Source: Austropuccinia psidii (lineage: Eukaryota; Basidiomycota; Pucciniomycetes; Pucciniales; Sphaerophragmiaceae). Taken from it: a DNA stretch of 64,000 bases. Shown piece by piece: positions 47,716-61,300 of the stretch. A program made the position numbers and the translations under genes. The notes under the pieces are model-generated. The model was given only the letters and a program-made list of their open reading frames with translations. It made no database searches and was not told the origin of the DNA. Position 1 is the first letter of the stretch, and each line of letters starts with the position of its first letter. The DNA is taken from assembly GCA_023105745.1 (NCBI GenBank), contig JALGQZ010000011.1:27960612-28024611 (forward strand). The letters are read 5' to 3'.

Positions 47716-48289
47716 AAAAGGTTACATTTAAACTTTTTTCAATTTTTAATTAAATATTTCCAAATGTAAAAGCCCAGCTTTTAATTTAATCTAGTTGCAC
47801 TAAATCCATTGAGAAAAGGGAAGATCTTTAAAAAGTTAATATTTTCCTCTCAATGGAGAGAATACACTCTGTTAAATCACTAGTTGGATTGAAAAGAAGC
47901 TTCCGAGCCATTCTCCCAGGAGTTGAGAAAAGCTGGCTTTGAGTCTGCTAAAAGAGTAAAATATTGGGGTATTATGGCTCAGATGTTATCACTAGGAAAC
48001 TATTGAGCTCATTTTTCAAGGTTCTTTTTTCACGTGAGGAAGAGGTGTATGAATTCTTGTAACTCCCCATTGGGCCCTTTTTGGCTTGTGTTGAATTGAC
48101 TAAACTCATTTAATTGGCTTAATTATTCTGGGCTTCAATTCAGAATAATTATTTCAATTATTTAGCCATTGTACCAACAAATTCTAAAGTGGAGTCATTT
48201 TTGGAAAAAATTGCAGTTTGGATAAAGGATAAATAATGGATTCACATATCACAGGAGTTTAGAGAAGAAGCATGCAGAGATATTTCGTT

Positions 48290-49150
48290 ATATCAGAGAT
48301 CATTGAATATGCTTCTGGTTCAACTTGTTCCACATCATACTTTTTACAAGCCTGAGAAAAGAAATATAAGTAAAACTTTGTTGTATCTAGACAATAAGAC
48401 TCAGCTCATAAATATTCTTGATTAAGCGTATATAAAGTAGAAATGCATTATCAATTTTTGGATATTCAGATCTGAAAGTATTGAGTGTTTCTTAATGGAG
48501 CAGGAAAAGAAGGTCAATTATAACATTGAATTTTACCCATTTTATGGCAGAAATTTGATGCTTTTGAAGATTGATATTGATAAAAAATGATATTAAGAAT
48601 ACTTGAGGGCCCATGAAAAATTAAAAATCTCACATGTTGAATTCAATCTGATGAATACATAAGGAAACATGAAAACTTTTTTGTTATTGATTAATCAGAT
48701 AGTATATTTATGATGTTGAAAATCTTTTTTCATTTCTTGGGACTTTGATTTAAATACGTGTCCAATCGAACTATTTGGAAAAAAAATTAATTGTGTTTGA
48801 GGTGGATCCCATCAGGTGCATAAACTATATTTGAGAGAGACATTCCACTACTGCTATCATTCACATTGGCCACAAGTATTTTTTCTAGAGATGCTTTGAG
48901 GGCTTTGAGTCCATCTTGGGCTGAAAGATGGATATTGTGAGACATACATCCAATTGCTTTCCGGTTATCAAAAAATTCAGGAAATTTATTTCTAGTTTCA
49001 AAAGAAATTCTATTTCTTACTTAGACAGTATTGAATGTTATTATGAATATCGAGATATTCAGGTCATCATTTGCTAACTTAGTCATAAATAGTTCAGAAA
49101 TTTCTTCCCCTGCGGTTTGACTTGAAATGTATGATGATTAGACTCCCAAG
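48290..49150 (-). pseudogene. hAT-like transposase relic
   Basis: On the minus strand about 49,120-48,800 reads GEEISELFMTKLANDD, then EFFDNRKAIGCMSHNIHLSAQ and DGLKALKASLEKIL. This resembles the hAT block of Cys-x-x-His followed by a Leu-rich helix and a D-G-L-K-A-L end. About 48,360-48,290 reads KYDVEQVEPEAYSMISDITKY, like the later hAT core. Stops and frameshifts separate the blocks and the catalytic residues cannot be placed with certainty. No terminal inverted repeats or 8-bp target duplication were found. The assignment rests on pattern memory. Confidence 0.4.
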
Positions 49151-50235
49151 TAAAAATTAAAACAAAAACAAAACTGAAGAATCACCTTCACTTTTAAAGA
49201 GCCCAATGAATAATTATTTAAGCTTGAAGTAGCTTCTAATCACAATAGCAGTTACACCCATTAAAGTGATGGCATTTGAACCAACTCATACATCAGTTGT
49301 AAATGAGTCTTCCTTTCTTTTCGCGTCCAACACTTGATGAAGGTGCTTTTTATGAAAAAAAATTGAGAAATGAGAAGTCACAGCTTTTTTGCCCTACTAA
49401 TATATTCTTAACATCAGGATGGAATAGCTCCAGTAGAGATTTAAAAGATATTTATTTTGTGATTGAAAATAGGAGATCCCTTTCAGCAACAAAACAGAGA
49501 AGGGCTTCTTTTAGGAACTCTGGGAACAATGGCTAAAAATAGTGAAGGTAATTGTCAGTTTGACAATCAGAAAAAGAAAAGTAGAGAAAGCTTGACGTGA
49601 ATATTTCAGCTGGATATTCTTAATATACTTATTGAGTGTTCCGATAGACAAAAGCGGCCTGTTATCAGGATTCTGTGATTGATTTCAGCCTACCAAATTA
49701 TCAGATATTATTTTTGTACCTCGTGTATTATCATGTTTCATTTTATTTGGAATTGTTTTCACAATTCATCCATCACATGAAATTAAACAAAACAATAATC
49801 AAAATTGACAAAATAAACCCATACCGATGACCATTTGGTTTTTAATGGCACCTTATTATCTGAGGGAAAAGTTTTTTTTCTGGCTTCAACTTGACTTTCA
49901 GTTATTTACCTTCAGGGCCATGTTTCTGTTTTTTACAAAATTTAGCTGTTATACTAATGTGTTTAAGAAATTTCAGACTAGTTGAAATCAAAAAAATGGA
50001 TCCAAAAGATCAAGTTATTTATTCAGAGAAGAAGCTTTGAAAATAAGAAAGAAAAATGCTGGGGAAGAAATTTTTGGAAAAACGAAAAATCAATTGATCA
50101 TTTAAGCTCAAATTTTATGTAGAGAATAAAAAATGGGATGAGGTGGATGATGAGGAAAGATAAAATTCAAGAATTTGAGTGAGAATGCAAGACCAGAAAG
50201 GATACAGGTGGGAAACAGTGAAAAAGAAATTGAGA
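49151..50235. other. AT-rich sequence, possibly the 5' part of the hAT-like relic
   Basis: No clear reading in either direction. The plus-strand frame at 49,303-49,536 is antisense to the hAT-like relic's expected upstream part and has no domain. Confidence 0.35.
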
Positions 50236-50470
50236 CATAAAAAGTGGGAAGAATAAAAAGAAGAAGGAAGAAAGCTGAAAAGGGGGAGAGACAGATAAGT
50301 TTTGAGATTCTACCGGCGCCCCCTCCTGGTCCTGGTTATTTGGGCAAGCTATGTGAGGTATGGAAAATTGACAGAAGATATCCCTGGAATACCAATTGGT
50401 ATGGAATACAGAATGTAAAAATTGGTTTGGTATTCCAACAGGGGGGTCTGACTCAAGATATCAGGTAAGT
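50236..50470. other. GC-richer patch with a perfect 14-bp palindrome
   Basis: Contains GGCGCCCCCTCCTGG near 50,315 and ATACCAATTGGTAT (about 50,390-50,403), a perfect palindrome. Several GGAATACC and GGTATTCC strings recall the ends of the family-3 LTR, but I find no longer match. The plus-strand open frame (74 codons) has no domain. Confidence 0.3.
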
Positions 50471-53464
50471 CTATCTTAAGCTATTATTACCACTCATAAA
50501 ATTAGTTGAAATAATATTCTTACGGAAAATATTTTCTATTTATTTAGCTTTGTGAGCTTTTTCCTATTTATGAGTGTTTTCCAGTATTATATTACCTTTA
50601 TAAAGCCTCAAAAACTATATTATTGCTTAAAGTACTAATTTTGATCCATTAAAAACAACTTTTAACCAAATAATTTTGGAATTCACTTGTATTGCATTCA
50701 ATCGCTCGAGTTTCTCCCATAATTCTGTAACTTCCCCCTATCTTATTTTTTTCATATATATTCAATGTTTCATGTGTGAAATAGTAGAAGTTTGTACTTT
50801 GGAAGTCTCTTTGTGTATATTTATCAATTATAGTTTGAATTTTGACTTTAATTTTTTTAATTTTATCAATATAACTGACATAGAAACATATCCTAAGCAA
50901 AGATGCAGGATTATCCTAATTTTAAGCTTTTTTTTGTATTTTAATCTTTTGTCATCTGCTTTTATGAGTTATTTGGATTTTTTGTTTGAATTTTTTTTGC
51001 AATTATCATATATTTATATCTTTTTTCTACTTGAGAAGGTAAAGAAGACGAAAAAATCTCATAAAATAGTGTCACAATTGTGTTGAAAGCTTATTCTTAC
51101 ATATTGGAAAATCATTCTCTATTTGTGACATGTTTTCTTTCCAATTTTGATATCAATTTTCTTTGAAATTGATTTTCTATTCATTATCCACTTTTTTGAA
51201 AAGAGTTTGTGACAATTGGCTTTCTATTTTTTGTATGTTTATTCAGTTTTTGTTAGGAAGTTAGATGAAATCAATTTCTAACAATAAAACAAAGCTTGTT
51301 ACGGATACCAATAAGAAATTTACGGACATGTTCAGGGAAGATATAGCGAATATTCAAAGCTTTTAGGAGTTATCATAGGGGATTTTATTCATTCAAAAAA
51401 AGAAATGTGCATTTTTTTAGTTTTATGAGTAACTTTATTAAAAATCCTGTTTTCTAAGATGATTTATCTGATAAATAATAATAAGTTCTCATTAAATTTC
51501 TTCTAGAACTAGATACTGTGAGAGACTCCGGAATTTAAAAGGGATCTTTAGAGTTGAAAGGAGAACTGGAAAAATATTCAAGAATATCCATTTAAATATA
51601 TGACTATATATACAAATACTTTCCCTTTTTAATTCAAAACTTTGAATATTTTTTTCAATAAAAGAAAATGAAATTAAAAAAAGCTCGGATAATGAAAAAA
51701 AAAAAAAAGTGTGTAAACACCCATCTATTTCTTAAAACTAACCTAAGGAAATTAAAAATGAATTGAGTGCAATTATACCTGATTATATTTGGTTAGAAAA
51801 CAAAAATTAATCACATTATTTAATAATAATCAGATATATCTATGTAAAGATAAACAGACTCTCATAACTATATACAGTCTTGTTCCAAGAAAATTAGAAA
51901 AGATGAAAAATATCTAGATTATGGGAGTTCCTAGTTTGAAGAGGGGGGTTTATAAGTGAATAGTGGTATAGAACTCAACAATAAATATATATAACTTTGA
52001 TTGTCTCCAAGAATGGAAAGTAGAATATTGATGATACGAGGTTATATATGAACACATAAAATCTACCTAAATAGCATCCAGAGCACGGGATAATAAAAAC
52101 GAGAGAGCAAAGTAAGCAATAAAATAGGTCTTCAAAATTGCTATAATTGATAAAAGAGCTAGTAAAGATATGAGAGAAAGTAATCACTGAAGAGGTAATT
52201 AAATAATTTAAAATGACTGGAATTCTTTATTATATCCTAAATAAATGAGTTAAATTAGATAACAATTATATACATTCAATTAGCTTACTCAAAGGGCCCT
52301 TATAAATCAAGAGACACAGCTATAGGTGATAGATGAAATAATAATCATCCATCCTTGTAGAGATTTCTGAAATCCAGTATTGAGAATATCCAAAGCTTAG
52401 AATGTGAGAGAAAAATTTTACAAATTAATTTAATTTAAACGTCTTTGGTGAATACAGAACTTTAGTGAGCTCAAAAAAGCCTTATGATGTAATTTAAAGG
52501 ATATTCTTCATTTTTCATTTGATAATATCTTTACTATAAAAAACAATTTTGAAAAAGATATTCTCATCCAATGAGAATTTTCAAGACTTTTGGATCTATC
52601 ATGGGTTGTTCAATAAATTAAGATCCTATTTTTGGTAAATGGAAGTTCTTACTTAATATCAATCTTTGTAGAGATACCTTACAGTGATTAACTCTTCTTT
52701 TTTTTGAGATGAAAATAATTGTGAGTCTAAAATTTCAAATAAGAAAAATTCAGAGGGGAAAAATCAGGAAAATATAATAATTCAGTTCCCCTTTTTGAAA
52801 ACTCTGGTGTTGTTTTAAACTCAGAAGAATATCAAGAGTGGGTTTCAAATTATCAGGAAATGATTTTATATATTCTCTCAATTTTTCTTTGCCTTGTGTT
52901 GACAAGAAATTGAGTCCCCTTGGAAAGAAGAACACAAAATTCTTTCTTTATTTGAATTTGGTCACTTATCTACTGGTTATGAAGGATTTTGGATAAAATT
53001 TGTTGAAATATATATTCTTTTATGTTTGAAAATATAAAAATATGATAAAAAAATTTCTTGAAAAATAATATTAAAATGAAATATGTGATAGTAGATGAGG
53101 AATAAGAATGTTTAAATTTTTGGTAATCATAAAAGAGATATCCCCATAGTATAAGCATTGCCTTACTATTCCAAGCCATTGGTTTAGTTTTTGAGTAATT
53201 GTTTTGAATGTGGAATTATCAAAAAAATTACAGAAGGTTTATTATTCAATTCAGTTTATTTGAATCATCTGCCAATATTGAAGATCTAGCTTGGGGATGG
53301 CCAAATGAAAATAGAAAGTTAGAGCCCAGTATGAAGCTGTAGCAACCACTAGTCAGGGGTAAGGGTATTCAATATTAAACCCACTCAAACACCTCAAATC
53401 AGAAATCCACTGTATTTATCAACAATCAGTTTCAGCAATCTTTCTTTCTGAAACATGCATACAG
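50471..53464. other. AT-rich desert
   Basis: About 3 kb without a supportable gene. Open frames are Phe/Ile/Tyr/Lys-rich and occur on both strands at the same place (50,649-51,086), as expected of chance in AT-rich DNA. Confidence 0.5.
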
Positions 53465-54070
53465 TGTGAGCCTGTGAAGTATAACATACCCATAAGGCCA
53501 CAAATAGCTTTATACACAGTTAAAATTGTCTTCAACAGACTTTTTAATTGAATTTAAAATAAAAAATAACAAAAAATTAGTATAACTTTTTTTTGGATAA
53601 ACAAAATTATAAATATTATGTCATTTTTGGATTCTACACCAAAAATAACCCAGGGTACATCCATAAGGTGTTATACTCAAAAACACTTTTTTCTTATGTT
53701 ATTGGAAGATTTAAGAATCTTACAGTACTAATGTAAATTTTTTAATATTGTTTTAAAATTGTTAAATTTAAGCTTAAATAAGCTTAAATTTAAAGTTGCA
53801 TAAGGTTTATGCAAACTTACCAAAATTTTAGTTAAAATTGAGGTGTTGTGTATATTTACTGAATTGGCTAAGGATTTGCCATACAGAATGTAAATCCTGC
53901 GTGAGCTCAATTTAAAAGGGTTTAAGGCCATAGTATGGCTTTAAATAAATAAAAGGGCAAAATACACGCAAAAAGGTGGGACAAAGGAAAAAGACCAAAT
54001 AGAGCTGGGGTACCCAACTTTTTGGATTTGCAAGGATTCAATTAAGGTTGTCCACCTGTATAGGAGGATT
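53465..54070 (+). repeat. Diverged family-1-related LTR
   Basis: Starts TGTGAGCCTGTGAAG and shares with family-1 LTRs the early blocks CATACCCA-AAGGCCACAAATA and AAAATTGAGGTGTTGTGTATATT (about 53,835). A degenerate match to the GC-rich block (AGAGCTGGGGTACCC) follows near 54,000. The right end is not found, so the end given is only the last recognisable part. Confidence 0.5.
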
Positions 54071-55590
54071 TTCAACCTTATTTAAACTTTAAGATTAGAC
54101 TTTGATCCAACATTAAAGTTTAAACTGGTTTTATCCCAAATTAGACAGGAATTTTAAGCTGCCAAATGGTAAAGCCCAATATGCAGGCTTGAATTCAAGG
54201 TTTTAAGAACTTTAAAAGCTTAATTAAGCTTAGAAAGCTTAAATAAGCTTAAACCTTTAAGGTTTCAAGCATTAAAACCTTATCAAAACTTAAGGTTTGG
54301 TGTGTATTGCTATTTTAGGTGGAAAAATAGCAATAACTTCAAAAATTCATTAAAAATCCAATTCTTAATGGATTTGCTTGAAATTTTCACACAGCTTACA
54401 ATTTGATATTATCTGTATATAAATTAAATTTTAAGTATCTTTTATAAATAAATTTCCTGGGTATTTAGCCTGGAAATTTACTCTTTTAATTAAAGCTCAA
54501 AGAAAATTATAATTTCTTTAAAAATTAATTAAAAATTGAGTTTAAGAGATTTCTGCTTGAAACTCTATTTTTAAGTTGTTCATGTGATGAAATTTAATAT
54601 AAATGAGTGTATTTATATTAAAAACTTAAAATAATTAGTGAAAATGAGGGTTGAAGCTACATGGAGTTAAGAATAACCCTGTTAGCTTTAAATTGGAATT
54701 AAAATTAAGTTACCTTAAGTTAAGAACTTTATTTTTAAGCATGGTTTTTCAATTTTGACCTGAGCATGCCCTCTATATCCATTATGAATCATGAGAGCTG
54801 CTCTGAAGACATCAAAAGAGTCTTTTCATCACTGTTTTTGTCCATAATTCATTATCAATCCAATCATATTAGAAATTTAAACAGGTAAAAGTTTTATTAA
54901 ATATAAAATCTTATTATTAAAGTAATTCTTAAGTTATTTTATTCTTTATTAATTAAAATTGAAGAATTGAAATCATAGAATTTATTTTATTGTTGCAATA
55001 ACCAATAATATATTTTATTATATAAAATTAATCATCTTAAATATCTTTTCAAATTCCACAAACTCCTCTTAAAAACTCTTTAATAATAATTTTTATTATA
55101 ACAAGTTGTTTTATCTTTGAAAATATTGATTGTTGGCGTTTTTTTAACTTATAATTCTTATTTAATATAATAACTGTTGTTGTTTGACTCGTTGTATTAA
55201 GTAAATATTATAGGTATGTTTTCTCTAAAATTCTATATCTTTTTTATCTAGTATTAGTTTTTTTATATAGAATTTTTTATTCTATAAAAATTATTTCTGC
55301 ACAGTGTGTGTTTAATTCTTTTATAAATAATATTTATATTATTTATAAGTGGTTAATATTCATATTTTCCACATGTAATTGTCTCATTGAGAGCTTTACA
55401 CTTCTTATTGTTATAACTGTCAGTGACTATAACAATAATAGAATAATTATAATTTATTATAATTATTATTATTTTTTATTATTATATTCTTATAATAATA
55501 ATTAAATTCATTTTGAATAATTATATTTAAATTTGTGGTTATAATATCTTGTTATAGTATATATTTCTACTGAGGACAGTCATAGTACTC
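54071..55590. other. AT-rich sequence with AAGCTTAAA-type repeats and a TAAT-rich tract
   Basis: Contains repeated AAGCTTAAATAAGCTTAAA-like motifs (about 54,215-54,260, also near 53,770) and a low-complexity TAATAATTATTAT tract at about 55,430-55,505. No gene is seen. Confidence 0.45.
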
Positions 55591-56258
55591 TTGATATTGC
55601 TACTATTATCAAGAGTTTCATAGAAAAACCTCACATACAGTCTGGTGCATCAATACAGCCTGTCAATACCTGTACAGGATGGAATTACCCAATACAGTTT
55701 CAGTACACCATCCTGAAGCTGTATGATCACTCAACATCACCACTCCTCCTGTACAGATCCTGTACAGATTTTACAGGACCTGTATTGGCCAGATTCAATT
55801 CAATTAACAATTCCTCTTATGAAAACTCTCTGTCTGGATCAGGGCTGGTGATTCTCACATATACCCACCCCTCTTTCTCCCCCCTGGGGACTTTTCCCCA
55901 GTTAATGAATTTAGTTGATTTATTATGTTATAATTATTCTTACTCTTCTTTTTGGGTATTATAATTATTTGTATTAAGTTAGTATTTGCATTTTTCTCTT
56001 GCCTGTTCAGTATGGGGTGTGGTGGCCATATCCTTATTAACCCTCCTCTTTCCTTCTGAAAGGTTGAAACAGTGGACTTGTACTTCTTTGTGGTTGGCTC
56101 TTCTATTTCTTATTCTTATTCTTGTTGCTGCTTTTCTTATATTAGCATTTCTTAGCAATATTACTCTCATTACACTCTTGAGTGTTTTGCCTTATCTTAT
56201 CCTTGAGCCCTCTGCAGTGAGTGCCAGGCCCTCTTCACTTAGAAGAGCCCCTGTGACA
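55591..56258 (+). repeat. 5' LTR of the family-2 chromovirus
   Basis: Ends GAAGAGCCCCTGTGACA at 56258 and is homologous to 25652-26351. The left end (TGATATTGC at about 55,591) is approximate. The U3-like part holds several CTGTACAG and ACCTGTA repeats (about 55,660-55,780) and a GGGGACTTTTCCCC palindrome (about 55,888). TTGGATTAATTAATA follows as a possible primer-binding or self-priming region. Confidence 0.65.
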
Positions 56259-56982
56259 TTGGATTAATTAATATATATTTGATTCTTTCTTTTCACTCAT
56301 TTAACTTAATTGGTCTCATTCATAAAATTATGACTCTTTTATGGTCTTATTACTTCTCATGATTATGATTTTCTCTCATCAATTTGCATCTCATTCATTT
56401 CATTCATATGAAAATTGATTCTTATCATTTCTGAATAATTGCTGACCATCTCAATCTCATTCTCAATTATATCTCAAAATCCAATTTCTCTTTTTGTTTT
56501 ATTATTCAGGTCATATGAGGAATTTTTATTTATTGGTTAATTGATTTAGTTGGGATTCATTTTGGGCTTATTGATTTGACGATTCAGGATTTTATTTTAG
56601 ATTGGACTGATTGACTGCTATTGAATCCTAAAGATAATTGATTGATATTCAAGAATTGATTTTCTTATTGATTGATTCAACTCATCAAGATATTGAATTT
56701 AATCATGAAGATATTGATTCGACTGATTGATTCCTCAAGATTCTGATTATATTGAAGACATTGACTGATTGATTATTGAATTCCTCAAGACTTGGATATT
56801 GGATTTGAATTGATTGTTTATATTGGTTGAACTGATTTATTGATTGATTGATTGAATTTTATTTCACTAAAGACTTTTGATTGATTACTCAAGATCATCA
56901 AGACCTTACTAATTATTGATTTGGCCAATCTTTGATTCCTTTTGTCAAGTATCATCAAGTTTTTATTCTTAATTTTGCAGCA
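56259..56982 (+). other. Untranslated leader of the family-2 chromovirus, GATTGA-rich
   Basis: About 720 bp between the LTR and the gag start. From about 56,510 it is built of imperfect GATTGATT and TCAAGA motifs (for example GACTGATTGATT and TTGAATTCCTCAAGAC recur). ATTTTGCAG ends 3 nt before the gag ATG and resembles a splice acceptor, though no donor was assigned. Confidence 0.6.
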
Positions 56983-58335
56983 ATGCCAATTCAGCATAGC
57001 CCTCCAGCCAAGAATACTAGATCTCAAAGAAATCCAGCTGTGCTCACTCCTACAGCAAGGGTTCCTCTTGAACACACCCCATCAGTTCATCAACTGAGTG
57101 CAAATTTGGACAGAGGACCACCAATGGAAGGAGTAGCACCCTCCAGAAGAGGGGGAATAAAATCAAGAAGATCAGGATCTTTCTCTTGTCTTTTGGGAGG
57201 CTACCTTGGTATGTCTGAAGGTGCAAGAGCAAGATTAGGGGAAGCTGAAGATGAAGAGGGGGAGGAGTATGAAGAAACTTAAGTGGCAACTGCCTTGGAA
57301 GGTGCCCCTGAGGTTTCTGAAGCTGCAAATTTAGCCCATTCTAATCAACCTCTTGTCTCTCAAGCTGAATCAAATTTCCTCAAGATGATGGAGCAGATGA
57401 CTCAATTCATGGGGAAACTTACTCAAGAAGTTGCTCTCAGGGACAATTTCAAAGCCCCTGCATTCAAGACTCCATCAATGAAGGCACCTGACTCTTTTGA
57501 TGGTACTCAAGCTCATAAATTGAGAGGATTTATCCAATACTATCAATTGATCATCCATAATGATTGAGAAAATTTCTTCTCTGACAGGAAGAAAGTTCTG
57601 TACTCAACTTCTTTTCTCATGGGTAGAGCTGGAAAATGGATAGAACCCTACCTTTTGAATATCTCCAATGAAGATCCTTCCTACCTCCTCAATAATTGGC
57701 AGTTGTTTGAAACTCAATAATTCACTCTGTTTGGTGATCCCAAGGAAGTCAGGAAAGCTGAACAAGAGCTGGAAAATTTGAGGATGAAGGAAAGTGGTCA
57801 TGTATCCTTATACATTTCTGATTTCAGAAGCTTAATGTCAAGAATTGGAGATTGGGGAGAAAGAGCTTACATTCATGTATATAGAAGAGGATTGGCATCA
57901 AGACTTCTGGACCAGTTGGCTTCCTACCCTGGTAACTTTGATACTCTTCAAGAGCTCATGGGCATTACCCTGGAATTAAATACCAGATACCATGAGAGAC
58001 AGAAGGAGAAGGGTAGTCATCAAGAAAAGAATCCTCCTGTTACTTGATCCAATTATTAAAGGCCTCCTCAAGACTCATCTTCAAAAAGGCCTCACCATAA
58101 GAAGAACAAGAAGGGCAAGCAATTTCAAGCTTCAAAGGACAAGCCCCATTCTGCTCTGCTTAATAAGGAAAATAAACTAATTGGTTCTGAAAAGGAGAGG
58201 AGGATCAAAGAAGGGTTATGTACTTATTGTGGTGGAAAGAAACCAATTGAAAATTGCTTAAAGAGACCTCAGAACAACCCTAGGTCATCAAGAAGCTTCC
58301 CTAGCAAGAAGGGAAAGCCTGAGTGGGGATCATGA
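56983..58335 (+). pseudogene. Family-2 gag with in-frame stops
   Basis: ATG at 56983 (MPIQHSPPAKNTRSQR). One frame runs from 56,983 to 58,335, broken by stops at 57,280, 57,565, 57,718 and 58,045 plus a nearby TAA, and no frameshift. An acidic linker precedes the capsid domain (AFKTPSMKAPDSFDGTQAHK, RKKVLYSTSFLMGRAGKWIE, VSLYISDFRSLMSRIGDWG), then a Lys-rich stretch and a zinc knuckle CTYCGGKKPIENC at about 58,216, with Asn where the knuckle His is expected. The frame ends with TGA at 58,333 and pol opens at once in the +1 frame. Confidence 0.8.
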
Positions 58336-58336
58336 T

Positions 58337-61300
58337 GTGTTCATGGGCTCTCACTTCTTTCCTTCAAGAGCACAATTGTGCACTCTGAATACTAGTGTCA
58401 AGAAATATTTAAAATTTCTTATTTTATCTTCTCTCTCTGATATTTTTCACAGTATTCTCATTGATTCTGGTGCTACAAACTCCTTTATTGCAAAGAATTT
58501 TGTTCTCAAGTACTCATTGACTGTGTCAGAGCTCCCTGAAAAGATTCCTCTTTTCATTCTGGATTAAAATGAATCCCCTGCCTTGCTCATCACCCATTAT
58601 ACCAAGTGGGTAGTTGACTTACCTTCCTTCCCAGGTTTTGAATGGGACTTTTTTATCATAGATTCACCCAAGGGAGAAGACCTAATATTGGGCTATGATT
58701 TCCTCTACCATTTTAATCCCATTATTGATTGGAAAAATGGATTGATCACCTATAATTCTAGTCATAAGGATTTGAGTGGTATTAAAGCTTCTTCTAGTAA
58801 TGCCTTGGCCACTGCTGTCAACAGTGTTGCTCTGGTTGGTGAACTTAAGACAACTTCTCTTCTACCTTCTGTCCATATCGCTTCCATCATTCCATCTCAG
58901 TAATTACTTCAATAAAGAGATGAAGTCTTCAAAGAGATAAAGATGTTGGAGAAGATGTTGCTATATCTTCACTTCATCTCTTTCAAGGGGATATGGACCT
59001 TCCTCCTTTATCCTTTCATGCCTCCCTGGAGGAGCAGTGGGATGAAGAGGAAGAGCCAGAAGAAATTGAAACCATGTTGAAGGTAGTCCCTCCTGCCTAT
59101 CACCAATATTTGAATTTATTCTCCAAGGTGGAAGCAGAGAAACTTCCTCCACACCGTGGCTGTGATCACCATATCAAATTGGAGGGTCTTCTACCTCCAG
59201 TTTGTGTTATCTACTCATTATCAAATCAAGAGTCAGAAACACTTCCAGCCTACATTTCAGAGAATGTAGAGAAAGGTTTCATAAGTCCAAGATTCTCTTC
59301 AACAGGAGCACCTGTCCTTTTTGTCAAGAAAAAGGATGGAGGCCTTCATCTGTGTGTTGACTACCGCAAATTCAATGCTGTCACTAGGAAGAACAGGTAC
59401 CCTGTCCCTCCTATGAACCAGCTTCTTACCGTATTCAATGGTTCCACTATCTTCGCCAAGATAGATCTGTGTGGTGCATATAATCTCCTGAGAATTAAAG
59501 AGGGGGATGAGCACTTAACTGTGTTCAGAACCAAATATGGTAGTTATGAGTATTTGGTTATGCCATTTGGCCTTACCAATGCTCCAGCTTCTTTCCAGAA
59601 TCTTATGAATGATATATTTGCAGATTTCTTGGATATCTTTGTTGTAGTTTATTTAGACAATATTATGGTCTTTTCCAGCTCTGAGAAGGAATATGTCAAA
59701 CATGTGGCCTCTTTCCTCCAAAGACTGAGGGACAATAATTTGTTTTCCAAAGCCTCCAAGTGTGTATTCCATGTCTCAAGTGTGGAATACTTGGGCTATG
59801 CTGTTTCAAGTGATGGCCTCAAGATGGATTCTTCAAAGTTTTAGCAAATCCTCAATTGGCCTCAGCCCAGGAACATCAAAGATCTTCAATCCTTCCTTGG
59901 ATTTGCCAATTTATATCATTGTTTCATTAAAAATTACTCCAAAACCTCACTGCTCTCACTTCCCCCCTCAAAAAAAGACTCTCCTTTTATCTTCAATGAG
60001 GAAGCTCTTAGTCAGTTTCAAATACTTCAAAAAGCATTCAACATTGCTCCTATCCTTCCCCATTTCAATCATTCTCTACCAGCTATTGTAGAGGCTGATG
60101 CTTCTGATTATGCCTTGGGTGCTGTACTGAGTCAGGTGGATGACTTAGGAAAGCATCCCATTGCATTTGATATTCGCAAGCTTCTCCCAGCTGAGCTGAA
60201 CTATGAGATTCATGACAAGGAACTCCTTGGCATATTTTGGGCTCTCAAGCACTGGAGAGCTTTTCTTCTTTCTATTTCCAATCCTTTTGAGGTCTTGACA
60301 GACCACTCTTCCCTTCAGTATTTTATGTCTTCCAAAGTTCTTACTTGTTTTCAGGCCCATTGGGCTGAATTTCTTTCTGAGTTTCATTTCACTATTACTT
60401 ACTGTGCAGGCAGGCTGGCCACTTTACCAGATTCCTTGTCACGTTGGGACGACATGTACCCAGAGAGGGGGGTGGACTTCATCAGCAAGAATCCTCAGAA
60501 TTTTCATCAAATAATCAAACAAGATGGAATGCAAGAATCAAGATTCTTCTCAATCAAGGTTGAAATATTCTCAGATTTAGTTGACCAAATCCAAAACGTA
60601 CCATGGAAAGACAAAGACTATAAAGAAATACTCAAGAAGCTATCAAGAGGTGAATCAGTCTTGGATTATTCTCTTGAACCTCAAGCCAAGTTATTGTTTT
60701 TCAAAGATAGAGTGGTAATCCCAAGCAATGAAGAAATCCAACTGAATATTCTTCAAAAGCATAATGACTAACCATTGGCTGGCCATCCTGGCCAGGAGAA
60801 GACCCTCAAGCTCATTAAGAGGGATTTTTATTGGGCTTGCATGAATCAATTAATTAAGGACTATGTGTCCTCATGTCAGCAATGTTCAAAAAACAAGAAC
60901 ATTAATCATAAGAAGTTTTGATTACTCAAGCCTCTTCAAATTAAATCCGGTCCTTGGCATTCATTATGAATGGACTTTATCACTCAATTGCCCTTGTCAA
61001 ACAACTTTGATTCAATTCTAGTAGTTGTGAACAGGTTCTCAAAAATGGAAATCTTCATTCCAACTTATGGAACAATCACAGCCCTGGACTTGGCTCAAAT
61101 TTTCATTAACCATGTCTTTTCCAAACATAGTCTTTCAGGAAGTATTTTTAGTAATAAAGAATATTTATTTATTTCATCATTCTGCACTCAATTATGTCAG
61201 CAGCTCAAAATATCAAGAGATATTTCAACTGCTTTTCATCCTGAAACAGATGGACAGACAGAGAGGGTAAATAAGATTCCAGAACAGTATCTTTGGATGT

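Noticed and set aside
50649..51086. Overlapping open frames on both strands
   Set aside because: Phe/Ile/Tyr-rich readings in AT-rich DNA with no motif and no start context.
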